A stretch of DNA of 15,699 nt from an uncultured Clostridia bacterium (GCA_904502225.1 CAJGDO010000027.1:1-15699); one strand, 5' to 3'; numbered from the stretch's first letter, positions 1 to 6,176 are shown. Notes: generated by a model not told the origin, from the sequence alone. Program-made: numbers and translations.

Positions 1-33
1 ATTTCGTAGGTTCAAATCCTGCTACCCCTGCCA
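1..33 (+). tRNA. tRNA 3' end, partial (probably tRNA-Trp)
   Basis: Only the T-arm, 3' acceptor strand and CCA are inside the window. The T-stem GTAGG / CCTGC flanks the loop TTCAAAT, and the acceptor strand TACCCCT is followed by discriminator G and CCA (31-33). The matching 5' strand would be AGGGGTA. That acceptor together with discriminator G is typical of bacterial tRNA-Trp, but the anticodon is outside the window, so the identity is inferred. It lies 6 nt before tRNA-Lys(TTT), so it probably shares that transcript. Confidence 0.8.
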
Positions 34-39
34 AAATAT

Positions 40-115
40 GATTCATTAGCTCAGTCGGTAGAGCACGTGACTTTTAATCACGGTGTCCGGGGTTCGAATC
101 CCCGATGGATCACCA
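40..115 (+). tRNA. tRNA-Lys(TTT)
   Basis: A complete 76-nt cloverleaf. The acceptor strands GATTCAT / ATGGATC pair (one G-T), the anticodon stem CGTGA / TCACG encloses the loop CTTTTAA with anticodon TTT at 73-75, and the T-stem is CCGGGG-type around TTCGAAT. Discriminator A and an encoded CCA close it. It reads AAA and AAG lysine codons. It is the middle gene of a tRNA cluster; the 57-nt spacer to the next tRNA-Lys is one long hairpin. Confidence 0.97.
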
Positions 116-167
116 AAATTTCTAAATTCTCTAGGGTTAAGTTCTTAACTCTAGGGAATTGAAATTT
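116..167 (+). repeat. Long hairpin filling the spacer between two tRNA-Lys genes
   Basis: Positions 116-141 pair with 144-167. The pairs are 116-122 with 161-167, a two-base bulge at 123-124, then 125-141 with 144-160: about 24 base pairs including two G-T, closed by a tight TT loop. The hairpin begins directly after the CCA of tRNA-Lys(TTT) and ends 5 nt before tRNA-Lys(CTT). There is no U-tract after it, so it is unlikely to be an efficient terminator. A role in processing the tRNA precursor, or an origin as a small palindromic insertion, are both possible. Confidence 0.8.
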
Positions 168-172
168 TATAA

Positions 173-248
173 CTGCCATTAGCTCAGTTGGTAGAGCACC
201 TGACTCTTAATCAGGGTGTCCGGGGTTCGAGTCCCCGATGGCGGACCA
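173..248 (+). tRNA. tRNA-Lys(CTT)
   Basis: A complete 76-nt cloverleaf. The acceptor strands CTGCCAT / ATGGCGG pair with one wobble, the anticodon stem CCTGA / TCAGG carries the loop CTCTTAA with anticodon CTT, and the T-arm is CGGGG / CCCCG around TTCGAGT. Discriminator A and an encoded CCA end it. It reads AAG. It is followed by a terminator and then by a structured element that ends in a second copy of this gene's last 17 nt before the CCA (229-245 repeated at 393-409). Confidence 0.96.
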
Positions 249-409
249 AATAAAAGACAAGGACTTTTGTTCTTGTCTTTTGTTTTTGTTTGTTCGGGGA
301 CGAGAATATGGAACCACTTTTGAAAAAAGTGCTTTGCGTTTAGCAAAGTAAAACGTCCAGTGGACGTTTTAGTGGGTAGGTCGCACAGGCGAGAGTCCCC
401 GATGGCGGA
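246..409 (+). repeat. tRNA-tail structured element 1 (at tRNA-Lys)
   Basis: From the CCA of tRNA-Lys(CTT) to a second copy of its 3' tail (GAGTCCCCGATGGCGGA, 17 of 17 nt identical at 229-245 and 393-409). After the terminator there is an outer stem TCGGGGAC (294-301) / GTCCCCGA (395-402), a possible inner stem CCAC (314-317) / GTGG (372-375), and three adjacent hairpins: CACTTTT/AAAAGTG (315-331), CTTTGC/GCAAAG (332-348) and AAAACGTCCA/TGGACGTTTT (350-370). The first hairpin overlaps the inner stem, so they are alternatives in part. The plan matches the elements at 2852-3033 and 6978-7122. No reading frame is present. A mobile or structured-RNA origin is inferred. I see nothing recognisable in 410-511. 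Confidence 0.6.
252..292 (+). terminator. Terminator of the tRNA-Lys cluster
   Basis: The 10-bp stem AAAAGACAAG (252-261) / CTTGTCTTTT (272-281) has a 10-nt loop and is followed by a T-rich run. It sits 3 nt after the tRNA CCA. The same 10-bp stem occurs downstream of tRNA-Thr at 7094-7121 on the minus strand. Confidence 0.85.
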
Positions 410-511
410 AGATTAGGCACGTAAAACTACTTTGAATTTGTTGGAGCAATTTAACCCACCCAAAAGATTATACTTTTTAGGTCTCTACAACCCTCCCGAC
501 ATGTTTTTTAC

Positions 512-540
512 TTGATTATTTAATATAAATGTAGTAAAAT
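512..540 (+). promoter_or_regulatory. Sigma-A type promoter of the toxin-like locus
   Basis: TTGATT (512-517), a 17-nt spacer and TAAAAT (535-540). Transcription would start near 547, exactly where a 9-bp 5' hairpin begins (ATTCAAAAT 547-555 / ATTTTGAAT 569-577). Confidence 0.7.
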
Positions 541-581
541 GACATTATTCAAAATTTGAGGCACTTACATTTTGAATTGTT

Positions 582-696
582 ACAAGACGGAGGTGATTTT
601 ATGGAAGCCTTTTTTAAGGCTCTTATGATATTTTCTTTTGGAGATATCACATATAATTAGATTGGCTCCCAAAAGTGCCGTGGGATTCCGTCTTGT
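582..696 (+). promoter_or_regulatory. Long-range inverted repeat sequestering the ribosome site
   Basis: ACAAGACGGA (582-591) and TCCGTCTTGT (687-696) are perfect 10-nt complements 95 nt apart, and the upstream arm runs into the GGAGG ribosome site. In an mRNA they would join the leader to the 3' untranslated region and hide the ribosome site, as known for several type I toxin mRNAs. Confidence 0.65.
601..660 (+). CDS. 19-aa hydrophobic peptide, type I toxin-like locus
   Basis: A 19-codon frame, MEAFFKALMIFSFGDITYN, starts 5 nt after a strong ribosome site (GGAGGTG, 589-595). Its A-L-x-x-F-x-F-G pattern recalls holin-like type I toxins of Bacillota, but it is shorter than the usual 25-40 aa and ends early, so it may be a truncated relative or a different small peptide. 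RNA features support a type I toxin plan: a promoter at 512-540, a 5' hairpin at 547-577, and ACAAGACGGA (582-591) overlapping the ribosome site, which is the exact complement of TCCGTCTTGT (687-696) in the 3' untranslated part. The 3' end of the transcript could therefore block translation. A hairpin AGCCTT/AAGGCT (606-621) lies in the first codons. The transcript ends at the terminator 708-732. I could not identify an antisense RNA promoter. Confidence 0.5.
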   Translation: MEAFFKALMIFSFGDITYN

Positions 697-707
697 TATC
701 AAAAATT

Positions 708-736
708 AAAGCCCGAAATAATTTCGGGCTTTTTCT
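708..736. terminator. Bidirectional terminator
   Basis: AAAGCCCGAAAT (708-719) / ATTTCGGGCTTT (721-732) is a 12-bp stem with a T-run on the plus side and an A-run on the other. It can end the 601-660 transcript on the plus strand and the 257-aa gene operon on the minus strand. Confidence 0.9.
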
Positions 737-1508
737 ATCTATTTACTCTTCCTATAGGACGACTTGAAAAACCTATATCAAAATAATTAAATTCACTTTC
801 CATTATTAAAATATTCTGTTTATCATATTGCTTTATTTTATAACCATAAACTCCTTTTGCTAATCCGTTTATAGCCTTAAAATAAGCCCCTTCTTCAACA
901 ACATATTTTGCCATAAGTTGCTCAGGTTCACCTCCTATTAACTTTGGAACATACGGAATCATTCCGTGATGGTTTTCACGCCTACCTTTAGCAATCCACA
1001 ACTCAATTTCCGTTTTCACACATTGTTCATTGCAAGGTTGGAAATAAATATTTACCAAATCTGCTCCTGTAGAATGTTTTATCTGAGCACTTTTTATTAA
1101 CTTTTCTTTATGTTCTTGTTCTTGCTTATTATAATATGCTTCTTTATCTGATTCGATGAATTCAATATTAAGGATATAATCGTCGGCAATATTATTCTTA
1201 AATACAAATTTAATTTGTGAAGCTTTTTTTACAAAACTCAATTCAATATATGTGGTATTGTTTTTGAATATTTCATAAAATTTATCTTCTTTTAAAATAG
1301 CAATTTTTTCTATCGCATCAACTTCAATGTCGCTAATTGATAAAACATAATCAACTATCGTGATGTCGCTATCTTGTGTTATAATTAGTTTATCATCTTC
1401 TTTGAGATACTTTACATATTGTGTATTTTTATCCACCCCTACTGGAACACTTTGACATTTAATATTTTCTAAACTTTTTCCTATTATATATGATTGATAT
1501 TTATTCAT
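735..1508 (-). CDS. Hypothetical protein, second gene of the HTH-HEPN operon
   Basis: A 257-aa protein that I do not recognise. It has no signal peptide and no membrane segment. The N-terminal half (about 1-125) alternates short polar and hydrophobic stretches and looks beta-rich. A Lys/Glu-rich helical stretch (about 123-142) leads into a C-terminal part (about 145-250) containing C159-x3-C163 and a GVYGYKIKQYD segment that resembles the last strands of a beta-sandwich. The ATG follows a good ribosome site (AAGGAG) and lies 10 nt after the stop codon of the HTH-HEPN gene, so the two are almost certainly co-transcribed and perhaps act together. Codon use is visibly more AT-rich than in the housekeeping genes to the right. 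A partner, inhibitor or target-recognition role for the HEPN protein is speculation from position only. Confidence 0.85.
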   Translation of the reverse strand: MNKYQSYIIGKSLENIKCQSVPVGVDKNTQYVKYLKEDDKLIITQDSDITIVDYVLSISDIEVDAIEKIAILKEDKFYEIFKNNTTYIELSFVKKASQIKFVFKNNIADDYILNIEFIESDKEAYYNKQEQEHKEKLIKSAQIKHSTGADLVNIYFQPCNEQCVKTEIELWIAKGRRENHHGMIPYVPKLIGGEPEQLMAKYVVEEGAYFKAINGLAKGVYGYKIKQYDKQNILIMESEFNYFDIGFSSRPIGRVNR

Positions 1509-1518
1509 AATTTTCTCC

Positions 1519-2601
1519 TTATGCTAAATTCAAAATATAGTCAACGCATGCTTTTAATTCATCTAAACTTATCATGCTCTCATTTTGGTCTGGGTGAACT
1601 AAACTGTTTCTGCTCTTACGCAATTTATGTAATAGTGACGATATTTTTTCATCGTGCAAATATTCCACACAATATTTTTCTAGGATTTCAGAAAAATCAA
1701 CTTCGCTGTCACAATTATATTTTGAACGAAGTATAGTTTCTAACAAAACACAAAGTTTAATTATTACTATTTCAAAGTTTTCGTTTTTTATTTGCTTTTC
1801 GAAATATTCTTTATTCAATTCACTTTGAATATTTTGATATGCAATTTTTGTTTTAATTTCACTTAATATTTCAACACGTTTATTCCTTAAGTATTTTATT
1901 GCATAATCAAATGTAGCGAAATCTTTATCATACATTATACCTGAATATTCCCAAACACCACCCTTCATACTTTTCTTACCCAGAGTGGTTAACCCCAATA
2001 ATTCTTGATTAAGTTTGCGGTATTCCCTTATTTGTTTACTAACTCCACCTTGCCAATCAGGTTTAATCATATCATCACACCAAATCACCTCTAGCAATTT
2101 TGTTTCCGCTATATCATAGCGTTGTTTGAGTATTGCCTTGGCAACTACGTGAACATTATTATCAATTGCAAATTCGAATATTTTCTTCCAGTTATTTTTA
2201 GTAATATAGTTGTGTATTATTTCAACAATATGAATATAACTTTCGTTTATTGCTTTTTCTACAAAATCATAATTATTTTCTGCAACAACTTTTTCGATAT
2301 CTAAAATACCATTAACTAAATATTGTTCTTTTGACACTTCAATTTCTCCTTTTGTTTGTTTGGCAATCTCACTACTAAATGAATGAATATTTTCCTTTTT
2401 ATTTCCAGTCATTAAATAATCAATAGTAACACTGAAAACACTAGCAAGTGCTGGAAAAAACTCAAGACTTGGAGCACCCCCATCTTTTTCCCATTTGCTA
2501 ACAGCCTTATCACTTACTTGTAATTTTTCTGCAAGTTCAATTTGTGTCCAACCTTTTGCCTTTCTAAGTTCAGCAATAGTTTTTCCTATACTATGTTCCA
2601 T
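1519..2601 (-). CDS. XRE-type HTH protein with C-terminal HEPN-like domain
   Basis: A 360-aa protein. Residues 4-65 form a classic XRE/Cro-CI helix-turn-helix (IAELRKAKGWTQIELAEKL, then VSDKAVSKWEKD, ending SVTIDYLMTG). The middle (about 95-260) is helical and of unknown family. The C-terminus (about 263-360) is all-helical and carries RNSLVH (R331 to H336), which fits the RX4-6H catalytic signature of HEPN ribonucleases and of related Abi and DUF4145-type domains. The start ATG has an AGGAGG site 5 nt upstream and a TATAAT promoter with an overlapping inverted repeat, suggesting self-repression. It leads an operon with the 257-aa gene. The plan (DNA-binding head, RNase-like tail, AT-rich accessory DNA beside tRNA genes) suggests a toxin-antitoxin or phage-defence role; this is inference. 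HEPN folds can also be non-catalytic. Confidence 0.88.
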   Translation of the reverse strand: MEHSIGKTIAELRKAKGWTQIELAEKLQVSDKAVSKWEKDGGAPSLEFFPALASVFSVTIDYLMTGNKKENIHSFSSEIAKQTKGEIEVSKEQYLVNGILDIEKVVAENNYDFVEKAINESYIHIVEIIHNYITKNNWKKIFEFAIDNNVHVVAKAILKQRYDIAETKLLEVIWCDDMIKPDWQGGVSKQIREYRKLNQELLGLTTLGKKSMKGGVWEYSGIMYDKDFATFDYAIKYLRNKRVEILSEIKTKIAYQNIQSELNKEYFEKQIKNENFEIVIIKLCVLLETILRSKYNCDSEVDFSEILEKYCVEYLHDEKISSLLHKLRKSRNSLVHPDQNESMISLDELKACVDYILNLA

Positions 2602-2629
2602 AAAAACCTCCTGCGTTTTTCTTGGCCTT

Positions 2630-2674
2630 ATTATATCAAAAAGCCTATTGAAAGTAAACCTACTTATTGTTTAC
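2630..2674 (-). promoter_or_regulatory. Promoter and candidate operator of the HTH-HEPN operon
   Basis: On the minus strand there is TTTACT (plus 2653-2658), a 17-nt spacer and TATAAT (plus 2630-2635), 29 nt before the ATG. An inverted repeat GTAAAC-N9-GTTTAC (2654-2659 and 2669-2674) overlaps the -35 box, the usual place for an autorepressor of the XRE type to bind. Confidence 0.65.
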
Positions 2675-2721
2675 ATGCTTTTGACACAAATTTAAGGTTA
2701 AAGCAAAAACTCTACGCTACG

Positions 2722-2742
2722 TAGAATTATAGCATAATTCTA
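2722..2742. repeat. Short perfect hairpin
   Basis: TAGAATTAT (2722-2730) / ATAATTCTA (2734-2742) is a 9-bp stem with a 3-nt loop, preceded by the small palindrome CTACGTAG. There is no U-tract, so a terminator is unlikely. It lies upstream of the HTH-HEPN promoter; its function is unknown. I see nothing recognisable in 2743-2850. Confidence 0.5.
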
Positions 2743-2851
2743 GATTTTAGTCAATGTTTTTTATTATTTAAGCTTGGTCTTTCAAAATCAAAGATTATCC
2801 CTGCGTTTCCTTTAACGAAGGTATATTTAATTATAGTAATAGAACTGCTCT

Positions 2852-3033
2852 TGGCGGAGAAAAGAGGATTTGCTTCTCTCGAGCCTCCCGCAAAATAGTC
2901 CACCGGACTTTTTTTTCGCTTTCAGCGAACACGCAACTAAAGTTGCTGGCTCCTAATTCAAATCCCTCTAAAAATCCAAAACATAAAACCTAAAACAAAC
3001 TTAAGTTCGTTTTAGGTTTTATGTGGCGGACCA
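2852..3033 (+). repeat. tRNA-tail structured element 2 (no adjacent tRNA)
   Basis: Flanked by direct copies of TGGCGGA (2852-2858 and 3024-3030); the right copy extends to TGGCGGACCA (3024-3033), identical to the last 10 nt of tRNA-Lys(CTT). The outer stem is AGAGGATTTG (2863-2872) / CAAATCCCTCT (2959-2969) with one bulged base, the inner stem GAGCC (2881-2885) / GGCTC (2948-2952), enclosing three hairpins: AGTCC/GGACT (2897-2909), TTCGCT/AGCGAA (2915-2929) and GCAACT/AGTTGC (2933-2946). The right arm resembles a tRNA T-arm and acceptor end (TTCAAATCCCTCT then AAAAATCCA). A near-perfect palindrome (2981-3024) follows. Same plan as the elements at 246-409 and 6978-7122, but with different hairpin sequences. 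Confidence 0.55.
2981..3024. repeat. 44-nt near-perfect palindrome
   Basis: ACATAAAACCTAAAAC (2981-2996) is perfectly complementary to GTTTTAGGTTTTATGT (3009-3024). After one A/C mismatch the inner AACTTAAGTT (2998-3007) is itself palindromic. It sits directly after the tRNA-like tail of the neighbouring element, in the place where the other two elements carry a terminator, but no U-run follows. It could also extrude as a cruciform. Confidence 0.7.
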
Positions 3034-3068
3034 CGAGAAAACAAGACTTGTTAGTCTGTTCTTCCTTT

Positions 3069-3106
3069 TCACAAAAACTTCTCCGATACTTTTTGTGATT
3101 TTTTAT
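3069..3106 (+). terminator. Candidate terminator
   Basis: TCACAAAAA (3069-3077) / TTTTTGTGA (3090-3098), with a 12-nt loop and a following TTTTTT run. No plus-strand gene is seen just upstream, so it would end a non-coding transcript from the structured element or be a relic. Confidence 0.45.
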
Positions 3107-3139
3107 TAGGTTTATTTATTAAATATTTTTACAATACTG

Positions 3140-3169
3140 TTGCAATTTTAGGTGAAAACAATATATAAT
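3140..3169 (+). promoter_or_regulatory. Promoter of the nucleoside hydrolase gene, leaderless type
   Basis: TTGCAA (3140-3145), an 18-nt spacer and TATAAT (3164-3169). The ATG at 3176 follows after exactly 6 nt, so transcription should start at or next to the start codon. No ribosome site is visible. Confidence 0.65.
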
Positions 3170-3175
3170 AATTAT

Positions 3176-4153
3176 ATGAATAAAATTTTTGACAAATCAA
3201 ATTATACTGACTTTAATAAGAGATATAAGGTTATTATCGACACCGACCCAGGTGTTGATGATGCTGCTTGCCTTATTTACGCTTTCTTTGATGAATATAT
3301 CGATATAAAACTTTTAACTTCGGTTGTTGGCAACACTTCGCTTGCAAAAACAACCCGAAATCTTTTGCACCTTATGGACCTTTTTAACGTCAATATTCCT
3401 GTTGCCCGTGGTGCAGTTAAAGCTATGCAACGTGAAAGCATCAATGCAGAGTTTATCCATCAAAAAGAAGGGCTTGGCGGATATATCCCTGCCCCAAACT
3501 CAAACCGTTCTTTATTAGAAGTTGACGCTATCGAAGCGATGTATCAAGTTCTTATTAACGGCGATGGGGACATTATACCTATTGTTTTAGGGCCACAAAC
3601 CAATATTGGCATGCTTTTATCTAAACACCCTGACGTCATACCAAAAATTCCAAGGATAGTGTTTATGGGTGGCTCGCCTTACGGCAACCCTGATTACCCT
3701 AACCACATTTCTTTTAATATTTCTTCTGACCCAGAAGCGTTCAAGATTGTGCTTGATAGCAAAATTCCACTTTTAATGGTGCCATCTGACGTGGGAAGAA
3801 GAAAGGCACATTTATCAGAAGACTTTGTAAACGGCTTGGCAGAACTTAACGATGCGGGCAAATTACTTGCGAAAATGTACTCAAAGTATTGGGAACCTGA
3901 TTATCCAGACAAAAGAATTGCAACCAACGATACTCTTGCCCTTTTTGCACTTGTTTACCCAAAAATGTTTACTTTTGAAAAGGTGTCTGTCAGCGTTGAC
4001 CTTGAAGATAAGCCTGGCAAAACTATAATCGATTTTGACGGGAAAGGAAACGTTTTGTTTATTAAGGACGTTGATAGAGAGGCTTTCTTAAATCTACTAA
4101 TTGCCGATATAAAAAAATTAAACGACAAAAATATAGACTTAAAAGAATTCTAA
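3176..4153 (+). CDS. Inosine/uridine-preferring nucleoside hydrolase family protein
   Basis: A 325-aa cytosolic enzyme of the nucleoside hydrolase family, which splits ribonucleosides into base and ribose for salvage using a bound calcium ion. The signature DTDPGVDDA is at residues 22-30, preceded by VII; further family features are GPQTNIGML, VFMGGSPYGNP and the late NDTLALF segment. The length is normal for the family, with an extra 15 or so N-terminal residues before the first strand. The frame is open back to a GTG at 3152, but that codon lies inside the promoter spacer and has no ribosome site, so I chose the ATG at 3176. The gene is transcribed alone, convergent with the epimerase operon, and ends at a shared terminator. 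The exact substrate (purine, pyrimidine or other riboside) cannot be read from the sequence. Confidence 0.93.
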   Translation: MNKIFDKSNYTDFNKRYKVIIDTDPGVDDAACLIYAFFDEYIDIKLLTSVVGNTSLAKTTRNLLHLMDLFNVNIPVARGAVKAMQRESINAEFIHQKEGLGGYIPAPNSNRSLLEVDAIEAMYQVLINGDGDIIPIVLGPQTNIGMLLSKHPDVIPKIPRIVFMGGSPYGNPDYPNHISFNISSDPEAFKIVLDSKIPLLMVPSDVGRRKAHLSEDFVNGLAELNDAGKLLAKMYSKYWEPDYPDKRIATNDTLALFALVYPKMFTFEKVSVSVDLEDKPGKTIIDFDGKGNVLFIKDVDREAFLNLLIADIKKLNDKNIDLKEF

Positions 4154-4157
4154 TTAA

Positions 4158-4191
4158 AAAAGTGTTGATAAAACTATCAACACTTTTCTTT
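4158..4191. terminator. Bidirectional terminator
   Basis: AAAAGTGTTGAT (4158-4169) / ATCAACACTTTT (4176-4187) is a 12-bp stem with a 6-nt loop, with T- and A-runs on both sides. It separates the convergent nucleoside hydrolase and epimerase genes. Confidence 0.9.
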
Positions 4192-5376
4192 TTAATATTT
4201 TCTCCAAACCATTTTATCAACAACCGAGGTAAAACTTTGAATAATTTTTACAACCTTTGTTGAAACGTTTTGTTCTTTATAATCAGGAACAACCGTTCCG
4301 TCATCGCCTTCAAGCGTCATATTGACGGCAAGTTCAACTGCTTGGCTTAAACTCTTTTCATCAATACCAGCAAGCACGAAACAAGCCTTATCAAGTGCTT
4401 CTGGACGCTCGGTACTTGTCCTAATACATACGGCTGGGAAAGGTTTTCCTATGCTTGTAAAATAACTGCTTTCTTCTGGAAGTGTTCCGCTATCCGAAAT
4501 AACGGCAAAAGCGTTCATTTGCAAGTTGTTATAATCGTGGAAACCTAACGGCTCGTGCTGGATAACCCTTTTGTCAAGTTCAAAACCGCTTTGTTCTAAA
4601 CGTTTTTTACTGCGTGGGTGGCAGGAATATAATATCGGCATATCGTATTTTTCAGCAATCTTATTGATTGCGGTGAACAATGAAATAAAGTTCTTTTCAG
4701 TATCGATATTTTCTTCTCTATGAGCCGATAAGAGTATATATTTTTTTGCTTTTAGGTTAAGTTTATCTAAAATATCGCTCTTTTCAATTTGCTTTAAGTT
4801 TTTATCCAAAACTTCTGCCATAGGGCTTCCTGAAACAAAAGTCCTTTCCTTTGGAAGTCCACAGTCGGCAAGATATCTTCTTGCGTGTTCTGAATAAGCC
4901 AAGTTGACGTCAGAAATAATATCCACTATTCTGCGGTTTGTTTCTTCTGGCAAGCACTCGTCCTTGCATCTGTTTCCCGCTTCCATATGGAAGATAGGAA
5001 CGTGCAATCTTTTAGCAGAAATTGCCGACAAGCACGAATTAGTGTCGCCCAAAATCAAAAGAGCGTCTGGCTTAATCTCGTTCATAAGTTTATAAGAGCA
5101 ATTTATAATATTACCAACGGTTGCACCCAAATCATCGCCAACAGCGTTCATATAAACGTCAGGTTCTTTAATCTCTAAATCCTTAAAAAACACTCCGTTT
5201 AAGTTATAGTCATAGTTTTGACCCGTGTGTGCCAAAACACAATCAAAATGCTTTCTGCACTTGTTGATAACTGCTGAAAGCCTGATAATTTCAGGGCGTG
5301 TTCCAACAATTATTAATAGTTTTATTTTGCCATTATTTTGAAATTTAATGTCAGAATAATCGAGTTTTATTGACAT
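4192..5376 (-). CDS. Non-hydrolysing UDP-GlcNAc 2-epimerase family protein (WecB/FnlC-like)
   Basis: A 394-aa protein of the family that inverts C2 of UDP-N-acetyl amino sugars through an intermediate eliminated from UDP. Family motifs are all present: GTRPEIIR (25-32), HTGQNYD (50-56), GDTNS with D111, MEAGNR with E132, SAHREEN with H219, and SDSGTLPEES (294-303). These cover the catalytic acidic and histidine positions known in E. coli WecB. The HTGQNYDYNLN, FHMEAGNRC and RTSTERPEALDK segments look closer to the FnlC/WbjD/CapG branch (UDP-FucNAc pathway) than to the ManNAc branch; this is from recall, not alignment. The ATG follows GGGGAG. It is the third gene of an operon with two ester hydrolases. 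The other FnlA and FnlB enzymes are not in the window. Confidence 0.93.
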   Translation of the reverse strand: MSIKLDYSDIKFQNNGKIKLLIIVGTRPEIIRLSAVINKCRKHFDCVLAHTGQNYDYNLNGVFFKDLEIKEPDVYMNAVGDDLGATVGNIINCSYKLMNEIKPDALLILGDTNSCLSAISAKRLHVPIFHMEAGNRCKDECLPEETNRRIVDIISDVNLAYSEHARRYLADCGLPKERTFVSGSPMAEVLDKNLKQIEKSDILDKLNLKAKKYILLSAHREENIDTEKNFISLFTAINKIAEKYDMPILYSCHPRSKKRLEQSGFELDKRVIQHEPLGFHDYNNLQMNAFAVISDSGTLPEESSYFTSIGKPFPAVCIRTSTERPEALDKACFVLAGIDEKSLSQAVELAVNMTLEGDDGTVVPDYKEQNVSTKVVKIIQSFTSVVDKMVWRKY

Positions 5377-5407
5377 CTTTTTCTCCCCAACCTATTGTAT
5401 ATTATTT

Positions 5408-6163
5408 TTATTCGCCACGTTCGTTAAGCCATTTTATTGTTTCTTTAACGAATGGGAATTCGCCATCTTCATCCTTTTTAACACTTGCATAACAATGCGC
5501 GCCTTCACGGAATTGATATGTTATGTCTGCCGATGGATTAAAGTTTTTAACCGTTTTACAGAACAACGTGTTTGATTCAGGGCGAGTTGGCATATCTTTT
5601 GTGTAAGAAAACAACAACATTTTAGAAAAAGCAGTTTTTTCGTTCACGAAGTATAATGGTGCAAACTCATTAATCCTTTGGCACCTTTCATCTTCGTTAA
5701 GTTCACGCTTTAATACGTTGAAATGTGCTGTCATTTGTGCACTGTCGATAATCCAACCGTTAATTTCTTCACTATCTATACCATGTTTTGCTAAATAGTG
5801 CTTATCTAAACAAATCATAACGGCAAGCCAAGCACCAGCAGATGCACCCGACACGTATATTTTGCCGTTGCCACCCATATTGCAAACGCTGTTTTTAACG
5901 TGTGCAACTGCTGCAGCAGCATCTTCTAAAAACTCTGGGAATTTTGCGTTTGGATATTTTCTATATTCAACCGAAACAAATGCAAAGCCGTGTTCAACAA
6001 AGTTTTTTGCCAAGTTTTGGAATCTTTCAGTCCCTTTATCCCCCGAAGATAAGCCACCACCGTGAAAAAACACCACTGTTGAAAAACTTTCTTTTTCAGG
6101 GATATATAAGTCGTATAAACAACTTTCAAAGTCACTATATTTAACGTCTTTTATAACTTTCAT
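5408..6163 (-). CDS. Alpha/beta-hydrolase, acetylesterase-like
   Basis: A 251-aa cytosolic esterase of the alpha/beta-hydrolase fold (BD-FAE / esterase-lipase type). The oxyanion motif HGGG is at 34-37, the nucleophile elbow GASAG at 106-110 with S108, the likely acid D190 lies in YTKDMPTRPES, and the catalytic histidine is H223 in GAHCY. No signal peptide is seen. The ATG has a GAGGA site and lies 14 nt after the SGNH gene; 31 nt separate it from the epimerase gene. Two different ester hydrolases with a sugar-nucleotide epimerase suggest removal of acyl groups from modified sugars; the substrate is not known. Confidence 0.88.
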   Translation of the reverse strand: MKVIKDVKYSDFESCLYDLYIPEKESFSTVVFFHGGGLSSGDKGTERFQNLAKNFVEHGFAFVSVEYRKYPNAKFPEFLEDAAAAVAHVKNSVCNMGGNGKIYVSGASAGAWLAVMICLDKHYLAKHGIDSEEINGWIIDSAQMTAHFNVLKRELNEDERCQRINEFAPLYFVNEKTAFSKMLLFSYTKDMPTRPESNTLFCKTVKNFNPSADITYQFREGAHCYASVKKDEDGEFPFVKETIKWLNERGE

Positions 6164-6176
6164 AAAATCCTCTATA

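Noticed and set aside
294..402. Element 1 as a riboswitch or T-box
   Set aside because: It is not upstream of a gene it could control, and no T-box or known riboswitch core sequence is visible.
652..657. TATAAT inside the end of the 19-aa gene as an extra promoter
   Set aside because: No acceptable -35 box at 16-18 nt, and the sequence is at the end of an already explained transcript.
660..710. Antisense RNA promoter on the minus strand for the toxin-like locus
   Set aside because: The best pair found (TTGGGA with TGATAT) is too weak to support a call without transcript data.
1494..1736. Plus-strand reading frame of about 80 codons
   Set aside because: It is the shadow of the HTH-HEPN gene, whose domains, ribosome site and promoter are clear.
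2981..3024. Palindrome as a CRISPR repeat or plain terminator
   Set aside because: Single copy with no spacers, and no U-run follows the stem.
3152..3175. GTG start 8 codons upstream for the nucleoside hydrolase
   Set aside because: It lies in the spacer of the predicted promoter and has no ribosome site; the ATG at 3176 fits the promoter and the family length better.
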